A DNA stretch of 40,120 nt, from NCBI GenBank assembly GCA_949289215.1, contig CASENC010000022.1, forward strand, positions 1-40,120, read 5' to 3'. The DNA comes from an uncultured Bacteroidales bacterium (GTDB lineage Bacteria > Bacteroidota > Bacteroidia > Bacteroidales > Muribaculaceae). Position numbers and translations under genes: made by a program. Every line of letters begins with the position of its first letter. The stretch's first letter is position 1. Shown here one piece after another: positions 1 through 11,449 of the stretch. The notes under the pieces were generated by a model. It did no database searches, was not told the origin of the DNA, and saw nothing but the letters and a program-made list of their open reading frames with translations.

Positions 1-68
1 TGTCCGAGAAAATGTGTACCTTTGCCCATCGTTATTATAGTTTTGTGGTAGAAACAAAGGTAACGAAA

Positions 69-109
69 AGGGCTGATTCCCTCGCTTGGAAGTCAGCCCT
101 AATTTTTTT
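69..109 (+). terminator. Rho-independent terminator, plus strand
   Basis: Arms 69-80 and 88-100 pair over twelve bases with one bulged C. The loop is seven bases and the stem is followed by a run of seven T at 103-109. It either ends a plus-strand gene lying left of the window or closes a short transcript starting just after the TACCTTTG box at 17-24. The stem could also act on the minus strand, where TTTT follows it. Confidence 0.75.
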
Positions 110-256
110 GATGACTAAAAAGTTTTACCGGACAGCAATATTTTTTTATATCCCCAATCCCACATCACCCACGCAACCCACAATACTAACGGCAATGGCA
201 CCCCCATTAGCCCCGGATATTGCCGATTCCAAACCTTTCTCGGTCGCATACACACA

Positions 257-310
257 TTATAAAAACACATAAGGACGCACACACTTGTATATATGTGTGA
301 GCGTCCTTAT
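257..310 (-). terminator. Rho-independent terminator ending the glycosidase operon
   Basis: A 16-bp inverted repeat with one mismatch (arms 269-284 and 295-310, ten-base loop) lies 45 bases beyond the stop codon of the alpha-fucosidase gene. On the minus strand it is followed by GTGTTTTTATAATG, which gives the T-rich tail. It marks the 3' end of the minus-strand glycan operon. Confidence 0.85.
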
Positions 311-354
311 GCGCGTTATAAATCATATCGCAGGCGCAACAGCCTTGTGACAAT

Positions 355-2256
355 TTACTTGGCTGTGAGGATACCCAATTCGGCAACGGTGATGAAATCG
401 CGTTGCTCAATTTCGCGGGTAGATTCAAAGCGGAAGTAACGTGCACTGCACGGCTTATCGAATGCGGCCTTTTGAAGAACTGTGTTGTGCATGATGTTGC
501 CAAACTCGGCATTCTTCTTCACCTGCGTCCACTTCTTGCCATCGGTGCTTACATAGAAGTTATAATAGTAAACCGTACCTGCCTTACCGTCGTTTTCGGT
601 GGGCAGATAGGCAAAACCGGTAATATTGTCGATTACACGCCCCATATCAACCTCAATCATAGGCTTCTTGCCCTGTGCACTACGCCATACCGTAGTAATA
701 TCGCCATCGATAGCAGCCTTGGCGCCGGTAGTACCACCGGTTGCTGCCGTTACAGTCCACTTGTCAACCTGCACATCGCTCACAGCCTGCCCGTCGGGCA
801 TTGCCGAAAGTTCTTCAACGCAGTAAGCCGAAATTTTCTTGATATTGACAGTATTACGCGATTGGTTGATTACCAGTTTCAAAGCCGTGGCTTCAACTGC
901 CGGGAAACGAAGCATACGCTTGTAGCCGATTGTAGAGCCGCTGCCCACTTCAACCCAGTTGCCATCAACCATAGCCGAAACAGTGAACGCTTCCACACGC
1001 TGCCCCTTTGCAATATCTTCTTGCAAAGTTATGGAGTTAACCTTAGTAGCTTGCGGCAATTCACACACAAGTTCGCCACCCTGCTCTACTTGCGCCGGAG
1101 CAAATGTCGTCAACAAGTCGTTGGCAAAATTCTTGGTGATGTATTCATTGAGTTCCTTGATGCGCTGAACATCGATGTCACAAAGCAAACCTTCGGTAGT
1201 GGGAGGAATGTTAAGCAACAGCACCGAATTGCGACCAACCGATTCATAATAAATATCAACCAACTTGGCGAGCGACTTCACATCGCTGTCTTGTTCGGGG
1301 TGATAGAACCATCCCGGACGTATCGAAACATCGACTTCCGACGGATACCAGAACATTTCGCTTGCTTTTGCAACAAGTTCGCGGCTGCCCAGGTCGTCAC
1401 CGGTTTCCTTCAAGCCAAGTACATTCTTGATAGAGTCGGCATTGGCATACCCGCCGGGAGGCAACACAGTGGCACTCCACTCACATTCACGGCCAAGGCC
1501 TTTCTCGTTACCAACCCAACGCACGTCGTCGCCCATGATTGCGGTAACCGCATTAGGCTGCAACTTGTGGATAACATCGTAATAACGTGCCCAGTCATAC
1601 ACCTGCTGCTTGCCATTCGGGCCTTCGGCGCAAGCACCGTCAAACCACACCTCGTGTACTTCGCCATAATTGGTAAGCAACTCGGTAAGCTGTTCAACGA
1701 AGAAGTCGTTATAGGCAGGCGAATCGCCATAGCACTCGGCATTGCGATCCCAAGGCGAAAGATAAACGCCGAATTTCATGCCATACTTGTCGCAAGCCTC
1801 TCGCAACTCCTTAACCACATCGCCCTTACCATCACGCCACGGCGACGAAGCCACCGAGTGCTTGGTGGTCTTGGTGGGCCACAAGCAGAAACCGTCGTGG
1901 TGCTTTGCCGTGATGATTACAAGTTTAAAACCGCCATCCTTCAAGGCTTTCACCCATTGGTCGGCATCAAGTTTCTCGGGATTGAAGATTGCCGGGTCCT
2001 CACTGCCGTCGCCCCATTCACGTCCGGTGAAGGTGTTGATACCGAAGTGCAGGAACGCCGTCATTTCAAGTTCTTGCCATGCAAGCTGGCGAGCCGAGGG
2101 AATTAGGCGCGAAGCCATGTCGATTTTCTGTTCGGCTGTAGCATCGGCCGGAAATACGACGTGCTTCTCGTAATAAGTTTCATTGCCGCACGAGGTGGCC
2201 ATCAACAGTGCACTACCTGCGAGCAATGAGGCCAAAGTGTTTTTTAAAGCCATCAT
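355..2256 (-). CDS. GH29 alpha-L-fucosidase with discoidin-type domain, lipoprotein
   Basis: This is a glycoside hydrolase family 29 retaining exo-alpha-L-fucosidase of 633 residues. Residues 1-22 form a lipoprotein signal with lipobox cysteine C23, so it is probably a periplasmic or outer-membrane lipoprotein. The catalytic domain spans about 45-400, with the KHHDGF motif at 118-123 and the HEVWFDGA motif carrying the predicted nucleophile D206. Residues about 495-633 form an F5/8 type C (CBM32-like) carbohydrate-binding domain. A second Met at position 2 is an equally good start. It is the last gene of the operon, starting two bases after the beta-galactosidase stop, and a strong terminator follows. 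Removing terminal fucose would expose galactose or GlcNAc for the GH2 and GH20 enzymes next door. Family assignment is firm; linkage preference (alpha-1,2, 1,3 or 1,4) cannot be read from the sequence. Confidence 0.93.
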   Translation of the reverse strand: MMALKNTLASLLAGSALLMATSCGNETYYEKHVVFPADATAEQKIDMASRLIPSARQLAWQELEMTAFLHFGINTFTGREWGDGSEDPAIFNPEKLDADQWVKALKDGGFKLVIITAKHHDGFCLWPTKTTKHSVASSPWRDGKGDVVKELREACDKYGMKFGVYLSPWDRNAECYGDSPAYNDFFVEQLTELLTNYGEVHEVWFDGACAEGPNGKQQVYDWARYYDVIHKLQPNAVTAIMGDDVRWVGNEKGLGRECEWSATVLPPGGYANADSIKNVLGLKETGDDLGSRELVAKASEMFWYPSEVDVSIRPGWFYHPEQDSDVKSLAKLVDIYYESVGRNSVLLLNIPPTTEGLLCDIDVQRIKELNEYITKNFANDLLTTFAPAQVEQGGELVCELPQATKVNSITLQEDIAKGQRVEAFTVSAMVDGNWVEVGSGSTIGYKRMLRFPAVEATALKLVINQSRNTVNIKKISAYCVEELSAMPDGQAVSDVQVDKWTVTAATGGTTGAKAAIDGDITTVWRSAQGKKPMIEVDMGRVIDNITGFAYLPTENDGKAGTVYYYNFYVSTDGKKWTQVKKNAEFGNIMHNTVLQKAAFDKPCSARYFRFESTREIEQRDFITVAELGILTAK

Positions 2257-2258
2257 AG

Positions 2259-5348
<3,090 letters not shown>

Positions 5349-5397
5349 TTAATGGATTTATCAGGGTTTATTATTTAGGTTCTTTGTTTTAATTTCT

Positions 5398-5450
5398 AAA
5401 GGCAATGACTGCTCTCTCCCACATTAGGCGGCAAAGCAGCCATCGCCTTT
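5398..5450 (-). terminator. Stem-loop between GH20 and GH2 genes
   Basis: Arms 5398-5413 and 5435-5450 match at 14 of 16 positions around a 21-base loop, in the 118-base gap between the hexosaminidase and beta-galactosidase genes. On the minus strand only a weak AT-rich tail follows (TTTAGAAATTAAAAC). I read it as a partial terminator or an mRNA-stabilising or processing hairpin that sets relative expression within the operon, not as a full stop. Confidence 0.5.
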
Positions 5451-5457
5451 GTTTCAT

Positions 5458-7755
5458 TTATTCCACAATAATCTCGTCGAAATAGACCCAAGTATCCTGG
5501 CCTTCCTTGAAATCACCTTCGGGGCACTTGCCGGGATTGGTGAATTCAACTTTCACATAACGAGCCGAAGCCGACAGATTGTCGAATATGGCATCTTCGA
5601 TGGCTGTACGGGTACGGAACACTTCGTCATGCGAATAAGCTTTTGTTGCAAGCGGCTTGAACGTCTTGTTGTCACTTGACACCGACAGTTTTATTTCCGA
5701 CGGAATGTGCACACCCATGCTTGAATTATTGATACAGCCCAGCACGATGCGCTTTATCGACGTGCGCTTGCCCAGGTCGAGGACAAACGAGCCGTCCTTG
5801 GCATACCAACCTGCCCACTCGAAGTCGGAATGGCGGTCGCTGCCGCGCAGGCCGTTGGTAAGCACATAATCGTTGGCAACATTGCTCGTCACCTCGCGGC
5901 CGGTTGCCTTGTTGAAAGCAACATCGAGTGTCAACACTTGTCCCATTTGCTCACCGCCGCGGAAGGTTACAGCCTTCACCACAGTCGCTTTTTTCACCTT
6001 GAACGGTTCTTTATACAACTTCGACTTTGCCACAGGGTCGGTACCGTCGGTGGTATAACGTATTTCCACATCGGGGCGTATGCACGACATTTCCACTTGC
6101 ACTTTGCCATCGCCCACAGGTGTCAACTTATGGTCGATGTTGTACATCGAACGTGCATATTCGATACCCATTGCCTGCAAATGTGGCAACACGGCATCGG
6201 CACGATGCAAAAATCCCTGCCAGTCTTTTTCGCCACGCGAGCACCATGCAACCTCGGCTGCGGCAAGCAGGCGCGGGAAAAGCTGGTGGTGCACATCGGC
6301 TTCCGAGCGGCAAAATTCTGTCCACATCGAGGCTTGCACACCCATCAGCAAATCGGCATACTCCGGTTCCCAATTTGGGCGAATAGGTTCATATTCATAC
6401 ACGTCTTTAAGTGTGATGTTTCCAAAATAAGTATAAGGCTCGAACCATTGCGGCCCCTGGTAACGAATGAAATACAGCACACGTGCCGGAGTCATGATGA
6501 ACTTGTGGCCCTGTGCGGCAGCCTTGGTGGCAGCCTCGCCGAAACCACGCCAACCGTAAATCACCATCCCCTCGGGCAACTCATGGTTGGTGAGTTCATC
6601 CCAACCCATAGGAATCTTGCCCTTGCTGCGCACATAGTCGCTCATGCGCTTCATGAAATAGCCTTGCATGTCTTCGAGATTATCGATATGCTCTGCTTCC
6701 ATGCGGGCCTTGCATCGCGGGCAAATCCCCCAATATGTCTTGACAGCCTCGTCGCCGCCAAGGTGCATATACTTCGACGGGAAAAGAGCCATCACCTCAT
6801 CAAGCACATTTTGCAAGAATGCAAACACGCTGTCGTTGCCTGCGCAATATATGATTTGCGTATTTTTGCCGCCCCCGCCTGGCAACACTGTGATAGGCTT
6901 ATCGACCACCGGGCAGGCAAGTTCGGGATAAGCGGCAAGCGACGATGATGTGTGGGCAGGCATCTCTATCTCGGGGATAACCTCTATTTGCCTGTCGCCG
7001 GCATACGCCACTATCTCGCGTATATCGTCTTGCGTGTAATAACCGCCTTCATTCGGCACTTCGCCGGGGCGTTGGTTGGGCCGTGCCGGAAACACTTCGT
7101 CACGATGCATCCGCCATGCTCCCACTTGCATCAACTTGGGATAACGCTTTATCTCGATGCGCCAACCGGTATCATCAACCAAATGCAAATGCAACTTGTT
7201 GAATTTAAGCATGGCAGCAACGTCGATTAACTTCAGCAGCTCGCTTTTGGGCATGAAGTAACGGGCCACATCTACCATGAGGCTACGAAAACCGAAACGC
7301 GGGCTGTCTTCAACCTGCATCACCGGCACCTGCCACAGGGCATCGGCCTGCAACTTGCAACCGTCAAACGCTGCCGGGAGCAATTGCCTGAGCGTCTGCA
7401 TGGCATAAAAAAATCCGGCAGTGTCGGCAGCCTTGATGCCGATGGCATCTTCGGTTACACTTATCTTATACCCTTCGGCAGGGAGCGACAAGTCGGTTGT
7501 AAACACCACGTTGCCGTTACCGCCTATTTCCACGGCAGGCAAGAAACCGGCACTCTCGCCGAAACGGCTTGCAAACAATTCGGCAACCTTCAGTTGTTCC
7601 ACATTTTCGACCGAGAACTTTGTGCTTCCGTCAAACACAAAATACCCACCACCTTCGGTCACCGAAACCGGTGCCGGAATAACAGGCAATGTTGCAGCCC
7701 ATGAGAACAGGCTGCAACACATTACGACAAACGTCGTTATAAATAGGCGTTTCAT
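5458..7755 (-). CDS. GH20 beta-N-acetylhexosaminidase with C-terminal discoidin-type domain
   Basis: This exo-beta-N-acetylhexosaminidase has 765 residues and removes terminal GlcNAc or GalNAc by substrate-assisted catalysis. A Sec signal peptide covers about 1-20. The GH20b alpha/beta domain (about 22-150) precedes the catalytic barrel (about 152-500), where HLGGDEAVKT places the catalytic pair D335-E336. A chitobiase C-terminal-like beta domain follows (about 530-620), then an F5/8 type C (CBM32-like) domain (about 625-765). No lipobox is seen; the processed form is probably soluble in the periplasm. The gene starts six bases after the sulfatase stop codon, so the two are certainly co-transcribed. 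Next to a sulfatase this fits removal of GlcNAc after desulfation of a mucin-type chain. Confidence 0.94.
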   Translation of the reverse strand: MKRLFITTFVVMCCSLFSWAATLPVIPAPVSVTEGGGYFVFDGSTKFSVENVEQLKVAELFASRFGESAGFLPAVEIGGNGNVVFTTDLSLPAEGYKISVTEDAIGIKAADTAGFFYAMQTLRQLLPAAFDGCKLQADALWQVPVMQVEDSPRFGFRSLMVDVARYFMPKSELLKLIDVAAMLKFNKLHLHLVDDTGWRIEIKRYPKLMQVGAWRMHRDEVFPARPNQRPGEVPNEGGYYTQDDIREIVAYAGDRQIEVIPEIEMPAHTSSSLAAYPELACPVVDKPITVLPGGGGKNTQIIYCAGNDSVFAFLQNVLDEVMALFPSKYMHLGGDEAVKTYWGICPRCKARMEAEHIDNLEDMQGYFMKRMSDYVRSKGKIPMGWDELTNHELPEGMVIYGWRGFGEAATKAAAQGHKFIMTPARVLYFIRYQGPQWFEPYTYFGNITLKDVYEYEPIRPNWEPEYADLLMGVQASMWTEFCRSEADVHHQLFPRLLAAAEVAWCSRGEKDWQGFLHRADAVLPHLQAMGIEYARSMYNIDHKLTPVGDGKVQVEMSCIRPDVEIRYTTDGTDPVAKSKLYKEPFKVKKATVVKAVTFRGGEQMGQVLTLDVAFNKATGREVTSNVANDYVLTNGLRGSDRHSDFEWAGWYAKDGSFVLDLGKRTSIKRIVLGCINNSSMGVHIPSEIKLSVSSDNKTFKPLATKAYSHDEVFRTRTAIEDAIFDNLSASARYVKVEFTNPGKCPEGDFKEGQDTWVYFDEIIVE

Positions 7756-7761
7756 TTCGTC

Positions 7762-9342
7762 TTAGATCTCTTCGTTTATCGGATATTTTTCAAGTATCGG
7801 GTCGGCATACTGCACTTGCAGGCGTTTAAGCTCCTTCATCAATTCCTTGGTAACTTCCTCGGTGCCGGGTTGGCCGTAGATATTGTTCATCTCGTGTGGG
7901 TCGGCTTGCAAGTCATAGAGTTCCCAGGCATCGATGTCGTTATAGAAATGTATCAACTTGTAACGGTCGGTGCGCACACCATAGTGACGCTTCACCATGT
8001 GCTCGGCCGGGTATTCATAAAAATGATAATAGAGCGACTTGCGCCAGTCGGCAGGTTGCTCGCCCTTCAACAGCGGAACAAGCGATACACCTTGAATATC
8101 TTCGGGTATCGGGGCACCGGCCAGTTCAAGGAACGTCGGGGCATAGTCGATGTTCTGAACCATTTGCGGTATGTCGCCGCGCTTGTCAAATCCCTTCGGG
8201 AGGCGCATGATCAGCGGCGTGTGCATCGATTCTTCATACATGAAACGCTTGTCAAACCAACCGTGCTCTCCCATGTAAAATCCCTGGTCGGAAGTATAAA
8301 CCACGAGCGTATTGTCAAGCATACCTTTTTCTTCAAGATAATCAAGTACACGACCCACATTGTCATCGAGCGACTTCACCACCTTGCTGTAATCACGCAT
8401 ATAACGCTGGTATTTCCACTCGGCGAGTTCCTTGCCGGTCAACTTCTTGGCATAGAATTCGGCGGCAATTGAATCATAGAAAGCATCGAATGCCTTGCGG
8501 TCGGCAGCGTCCATGCGGCCTACATATTTCTCATAAGTTTCCTTCAAGCGCGAAGTCTTGCCCTTGCCGTCCATCTTCAAGTCGTAAATAAGGTCCATAT
8601 CCTTATATATGCTCATTTCCTGGGCAGCTGCGGCAAGGCGGCCTTCATAATTGTCATAGAAATTCTCGGGCAGGGCAAACGTGCTGTCTTCATACTCATG
8701 CAAGTATTTTATCTCGGGCAGCCAGTTGCGATGTATCGCCTTGTGGTGGATAAAGAGGCAGAACGGTTTGGACTTGTCTCGCCCGTTCTCCATCCAGTCG
8801 ATACTCATGTCCGATATTATGTTTGTCAGGTACCCATGCTTCTGTATGGTGTCATTGTCCATGGTTATGAAATCGGGATTATAATAATCGCCCTGGCCGG
8901 GAACTATTTCCCAATAATCGAAACCTGTGGGCAGGCTCTCCAAATGCCATTTGCCGACGATTGCAGTCTGGTAACCGGCCTGTTGCAACAGCTTGGGCAT
9001 GGTCTGCTGCGAACCGTCGAATACGCACGTGGTATTATCGGTGAAACCATTGGCGTGGCTGTGCTTGCCGGTAATCATGCAGGCACGGCTCGGGCCGCTG
9101 AGCGAGTTGGCAACGAAACTGTTGGTGAAGCGCACACCGTCGCGAGCAATGCGGTCGAGATTGGGGGTTTGTACAAACCGGCTGCCATAGCAACTCATCA
9201 TTTGCGCCGTGTGGTCGTCGGTCATGATATAAACTATGTTCAACGGTTTTGTTTCTTGCTTGGCTTGCTGGCACGATGCCAATCCGGCCAAAGCACCGGC
9301 ACCCAATACTGTGTAAAGGGCTGTTGATTTGAATTGACGCAT
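7762..9342 (-). CDS. Family S1 sulfatase, serine-type, lipoprotein
   Basis: This type I sulfatase has 526 residues. Residues 1-23 are a lipoprotein signal with lipobox C24. The activation motif at 82-86 reads S-G-P-S-R, so the formylglycine must come from serine S82, which needs an anaerobic radical-SAM maturase (anSME) encoded elsewhere. Predicted calcium ligands are D42, D43, D352 and Q353; the conserved GKWHL is at 130-134. The overall pattern resembles S1_11-type sulfatases that act on 6-O-sulfated GlcNAc, but this subfamily call is from memory and tentative. The gene leads the second half of the locus: a terminator separates it from SusD, and the GH20 gene follows six bases after its stop. 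It probably removes the sulfate caps that block GH20 on mucins or glycosaminoglycans. Confidence 0.92.
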   Translation of the reverse strand: MRQFKSTALYTVLGAGALAGLASCQQAKQETKPLNIVYIMTDDHTAQMMSCYGSRFVQTPNLDRIARDGVRFTNSFVANSLSGPSRACMITGKHSHANGFTDNTTCVFDGSQQTMPKLLQQAGYQTAIVGKWHLESLPTGFDYWEIVPGQGDYYNPDFITMDNDTIQKHGYLTNIISDMSIDWMENGRDKSKPFCLFIHHKAIHRNWLPEIKYLHEYEDSTFALPENFYDNYEGRLAAAAQEMSIYKDMDLIYDLKMDGKGKTSRLKETYEKYVGRMDAADRKAFDAFYDSIAAEFYAKKLTGKELAEWKYQRYMRDYSKVVKSLDDNVGRVLDYLEEKGMLDNTLVVYTSDQGFYMGEHGWFDKRFMYEESMHTPLIMRLPKGFDKRGDIPQMVQNIDYAPTFLELAGAPIPEDIQGVSLVPLLKGEQPADWRKSLYYHFYEYPAEHMVKRHYGVRTDRYKLIHFYNDIDAWELYDLQADPHEMNNIYGQPGTEEVTKELMKELKRLQVQYADPILEKYPINEEI

Positions 9343-9370
9343 AATTAAATGTTAAGGTCGTTAATGTGTT

Positions 9371-9432
9371 ATTATAAAAAACAGACACGCATTGCACAAA
9401 TATACTGATTTTTTTGTGCAACCCGTGCCTGT
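9371..9432 (-). terminator. Strong terminator after susD
   Basis: Arms 9381-9400 and 9413-9432 pair at 17 of 20 positions around a 12-base loop. On the minus strand the stem is followed by a run of six T and then ATAATAAC. It lies about 50 bases after the SusD stop codon and should end, or strongly reduce, transcription from the SusC/SusD genes before the sulfatase. Confidence 0.85.
9397..9404 (-). promoter_or_regulatory. Possible -7 box TATATTTG upstream of the sulfatase gene
   Basis: TATATTTG on the minus strand fits the Bacteroidetes TAnnTTTG consensus and lies 54 bases before the sulfatase start codon. No TTG sits at the usual 19-21 base spacing; the nearest, at 9419-9421, is only 14 bases away. 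The box overlaps the inner arm and loop of the terminator, so it may be a chance match. Confidence 0.3.
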
Positions 9433-9481
9433 TAATTATTTATTAATACAATACGATTAAATGTTTTATATTATTTAACCA

Positions 9482-11419
9482 TTAATCGCAATCGTAACTG
9501 TAATCGGCAATACCGTCAGTGTTGGTAGGCCAGCCCGGGTTCTGGTAAAGTGTCGATTGCCCGTTCTCGGTTGCAAGCTGGAACTCTGCGATAGGTATCG
9601 GCTCAAGGTAGTGAGGCTTGGGGAAATTATAACCGGTGTTGTAAGTCACAAGCGTAGATGTGATTTGCAACGGGCGGAGATAATCGCTTAACCCACTCGG
9701 AGAAACAGTGGTACCCTCTTCAAGTTTCACGCCCTCTTCGTCCCACAACTGATACATCTCACCCCACAAGTTGATACCCTCAACCTGATAATTGCGCATA
9801 TTGTCGAGCGAACGCCAACGCTTCAAATCGTCAAGGCGCATACCCTCGGCATATAATTCGCAACGGCGTTCACGACGTATGTTGTACAGTCTAATATCGA
9901 CCGTTGTACCCCTTGAATAAACAGCCAAGTCGTTTTCTTGCGACAAGTCGGTGGCAGCGAATGTCTTGGTGTAATCGGGGTCAACACCGGCACGGACACG
10001 GAGCTTACGCCAATAAGCATCGCAGTTGCCACCCAAATCATGCCATCTCTCATAATATGCTTCGAGGTAAATGAGCATGGCCTCGGCCGAACGGAATATC
10101 GGGTTGGCGGTTGTTCCCTGGCCCGACACTTGCTGAGCAGGATCGGTGCTCATCCACTTCGTCATTTCATATCCAGTGGTGCTGCGTTCATTACCCGTTT
10201 GCGTAATATGCGAAAGCACGATGGAATCTTGTTCAAATACAGTTCCGGTAATGGGGTCGGCCTCACCTTCAACGAAGCTGCCGGTAACCTTCACGGCAAG
10301 ACGCTTGTCGCGGTCAAGCATTTCATTCTTCATTTGCAAATCACCGCCATATCCTGATCCTGCGGCATATATAGGCAGACCGTTATCCATAAGGAACGAA
10401 TTTACAAGCGACCGTGTCAAGCCTGTTCCTGCACCGGTACGAGCCAAATATTGGCCTACGCTGTGGTAAAGCACACCCGAAAGATAGAAGCGGGCAAGTA
10501 TCACTTCACCATTGTCGGTAGTAAACGCAGTGCGGTCGTTGACAAACATGGACAGGTAATCTTCGCTCAATTCAGGACGGCTTTGAACTACAGCCTCCGA
10601 TGCCTTGATGGCAACGTCAAGGAAATAATTCACTTCAGCCTCGGCATCACCGGCTTTGAATGTGAAATCGGGATACATGGCATGGCCCACCCACTTGCTG
10701 TTGCCCGGCACAAATGCAGTACCTGCATGGTAGCGCTCCCATGTGCCTTCATAAAGAGCCACACGAGCCATAAGCATCATGGCAGCGTCCTTGCACAAAC
10801 GGCCGTCTTGCGGAGGATCGGCAAGCATGAGCGAGTCGGCAATCTCAAGGTCACGGATTATGAAACGTGCAACCTCGTTTCGCGGTTGGCGACGGGTGGC
10901 CTCGGTAAGTTCGGCCTGGTTGTCGCTCAGCATTGTGGTGAGAATGGGCACATCACCGAAGTTGCGCAGCAGGCGGAAGTGTTCCCAGGCGCGGAAGAAA
11001 TAGCCTTCACCCAAATAATGGTTGATATACTCTTCAGATCCGGTTATGCCGCCGCCACCGTTAAGCTGCGAATTAACACGGTTGATGAAGTAATTGATGC
11101 CACGCAAGTTGTCGAAGTTCCATTCCGACTCCGATTGCTCAACTGTACGCTTCTCGCCTTCATAGAACAAATTGTCGGGTTGCGTGCCTATCTGATTGTC
11201 GCTGGTATTGTCTTCGTCATAGATACCGCCCACCCAAGTTTCGTTTTTGGGCAGTATGTTGTCGTAAAATTCATTGGTTGCCATTTGCAAGTCGGTTTCC
11301 GACACGTAAAACGCCGCTTCGCTACCAAAGTCAATCGGCTCCCTGTCAAGGAAATCAGAGCAAGACGCAAGCGAGAGCATTGCCAATGAAATTCCTGTTA
11401 TATATATTTTTTTATTCAT
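9482..11419 (-). CDS. SusD/RagB-family glycan-binding lipoprotein
   Basis: This SusD-like surface lipoprotein has 645 residues. A signal peptide ends in LSLASC, with lipidated C20 followed by the usual SDFLDREP start of the family. The tetratricopeptide-type helical scaffold and C-terminal RagB/SusD domain fill the rest; REPIDFGSEAAFY near 26-38 and the KPHYLEPIPIAEF stretch near the C-terminus are characteristic. It forms the lid on the SusC transporter and binds the oligosaccharide at the outer-membrane surface. It starts 30 bases after the SusC stop codon, and a terminator follows. The ligand cannot be predicted from this family; the neighbouring enzymes suggest a host glycan fragment. Confidence 0.96.
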   Translation of the reverse strand: MNKKIYITGISLAMLSLASCSDFLDREPIDFGSEAAFYVSETDLQMATNEFYDNILPKNETWVGGIYDEDNTSDNQIGTQPDNLFYEGEKRTVEQSESEWNFDNLRGINYFINRVNSQLNGGGGITGSEEYINHYLGEGYFFRAWEHFRLLRNFGDVPILTTMLSDNQAELTEATRRQPRNEVARFIIRDLEIADSLMLADPPQDGRLCKDAAMMLMARVALYEGTWERYHAGTAFVPGNSKWVGHAMYPDFTFKAGDAEAEVNYFLDVAIKASEAVVQSRPELSEDYLSMFVNDRTAFTTDNGEVILARFYLSGVLYHSVGQYLARTGAGTGLTRSLVNSFLMDNGLPIYAAGSGYGGDLQMKNEMLDRDKRLAVKVTGSFVEGEADPITGTVFEQDSIVLSHITQTGNERSTTGYEMTKWMSTDPAQQVSGQGTTANPIFRSAEAMLIYLEAYYERWHDLGGNCDAYWRKLRVRAGVDPDYTKTFAATDLSQENDLAVYSRGTTVDIRLYNIRRERRCELYAEGMRLDDLKRWRSLDNMRNYQVEGINLWGEMYQLWDEEGVKLEEGTTVSPSGLSDYLRPLQITSTLVTYNTGYNFPKPHYLEPIPIAEFQLATENGQSTLYQNPGWPTNTDGIADYSYDCD

Positions 11420-11449
11420 TTCTTGTATTTATTAATGTGTTAAGTGACA

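Larger units (their letters stand above)
1..354. other. Intergenic region at left edge
   Basis: I find no convincing gene here. The one open frame, 12-272 on the plus strand, runs through a terminator hairpin and has no recognisable domain. The stretch holds two rho-independent terminator-like hairpins, listed separately, and a TACCTTTG box on the plus strand at 17-24 with its exact reverse complement at 55-62. Positions 110-255 show nothing I recognise. Confidence 0.6.

Noticed and set aside
17-62. Invertible promoter flanked by TACCTTTG repeats
   Set aside because: The repeats are only 8 bases, match the promoter consensus themselves, and no recombinase gene is present.
403-2106. 567-codon open frame on the plus strand opposite the fucosidase gene
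   Set aside because: It is antisense to a gene with full catalytic motifs and a signal peptide, and has no recognisable domain. Similar long antisense frames lie opposite the GH2 (3294-4826), GH20 (5830-6948) and SusD (10451-11389) genes and follow from codon bias.
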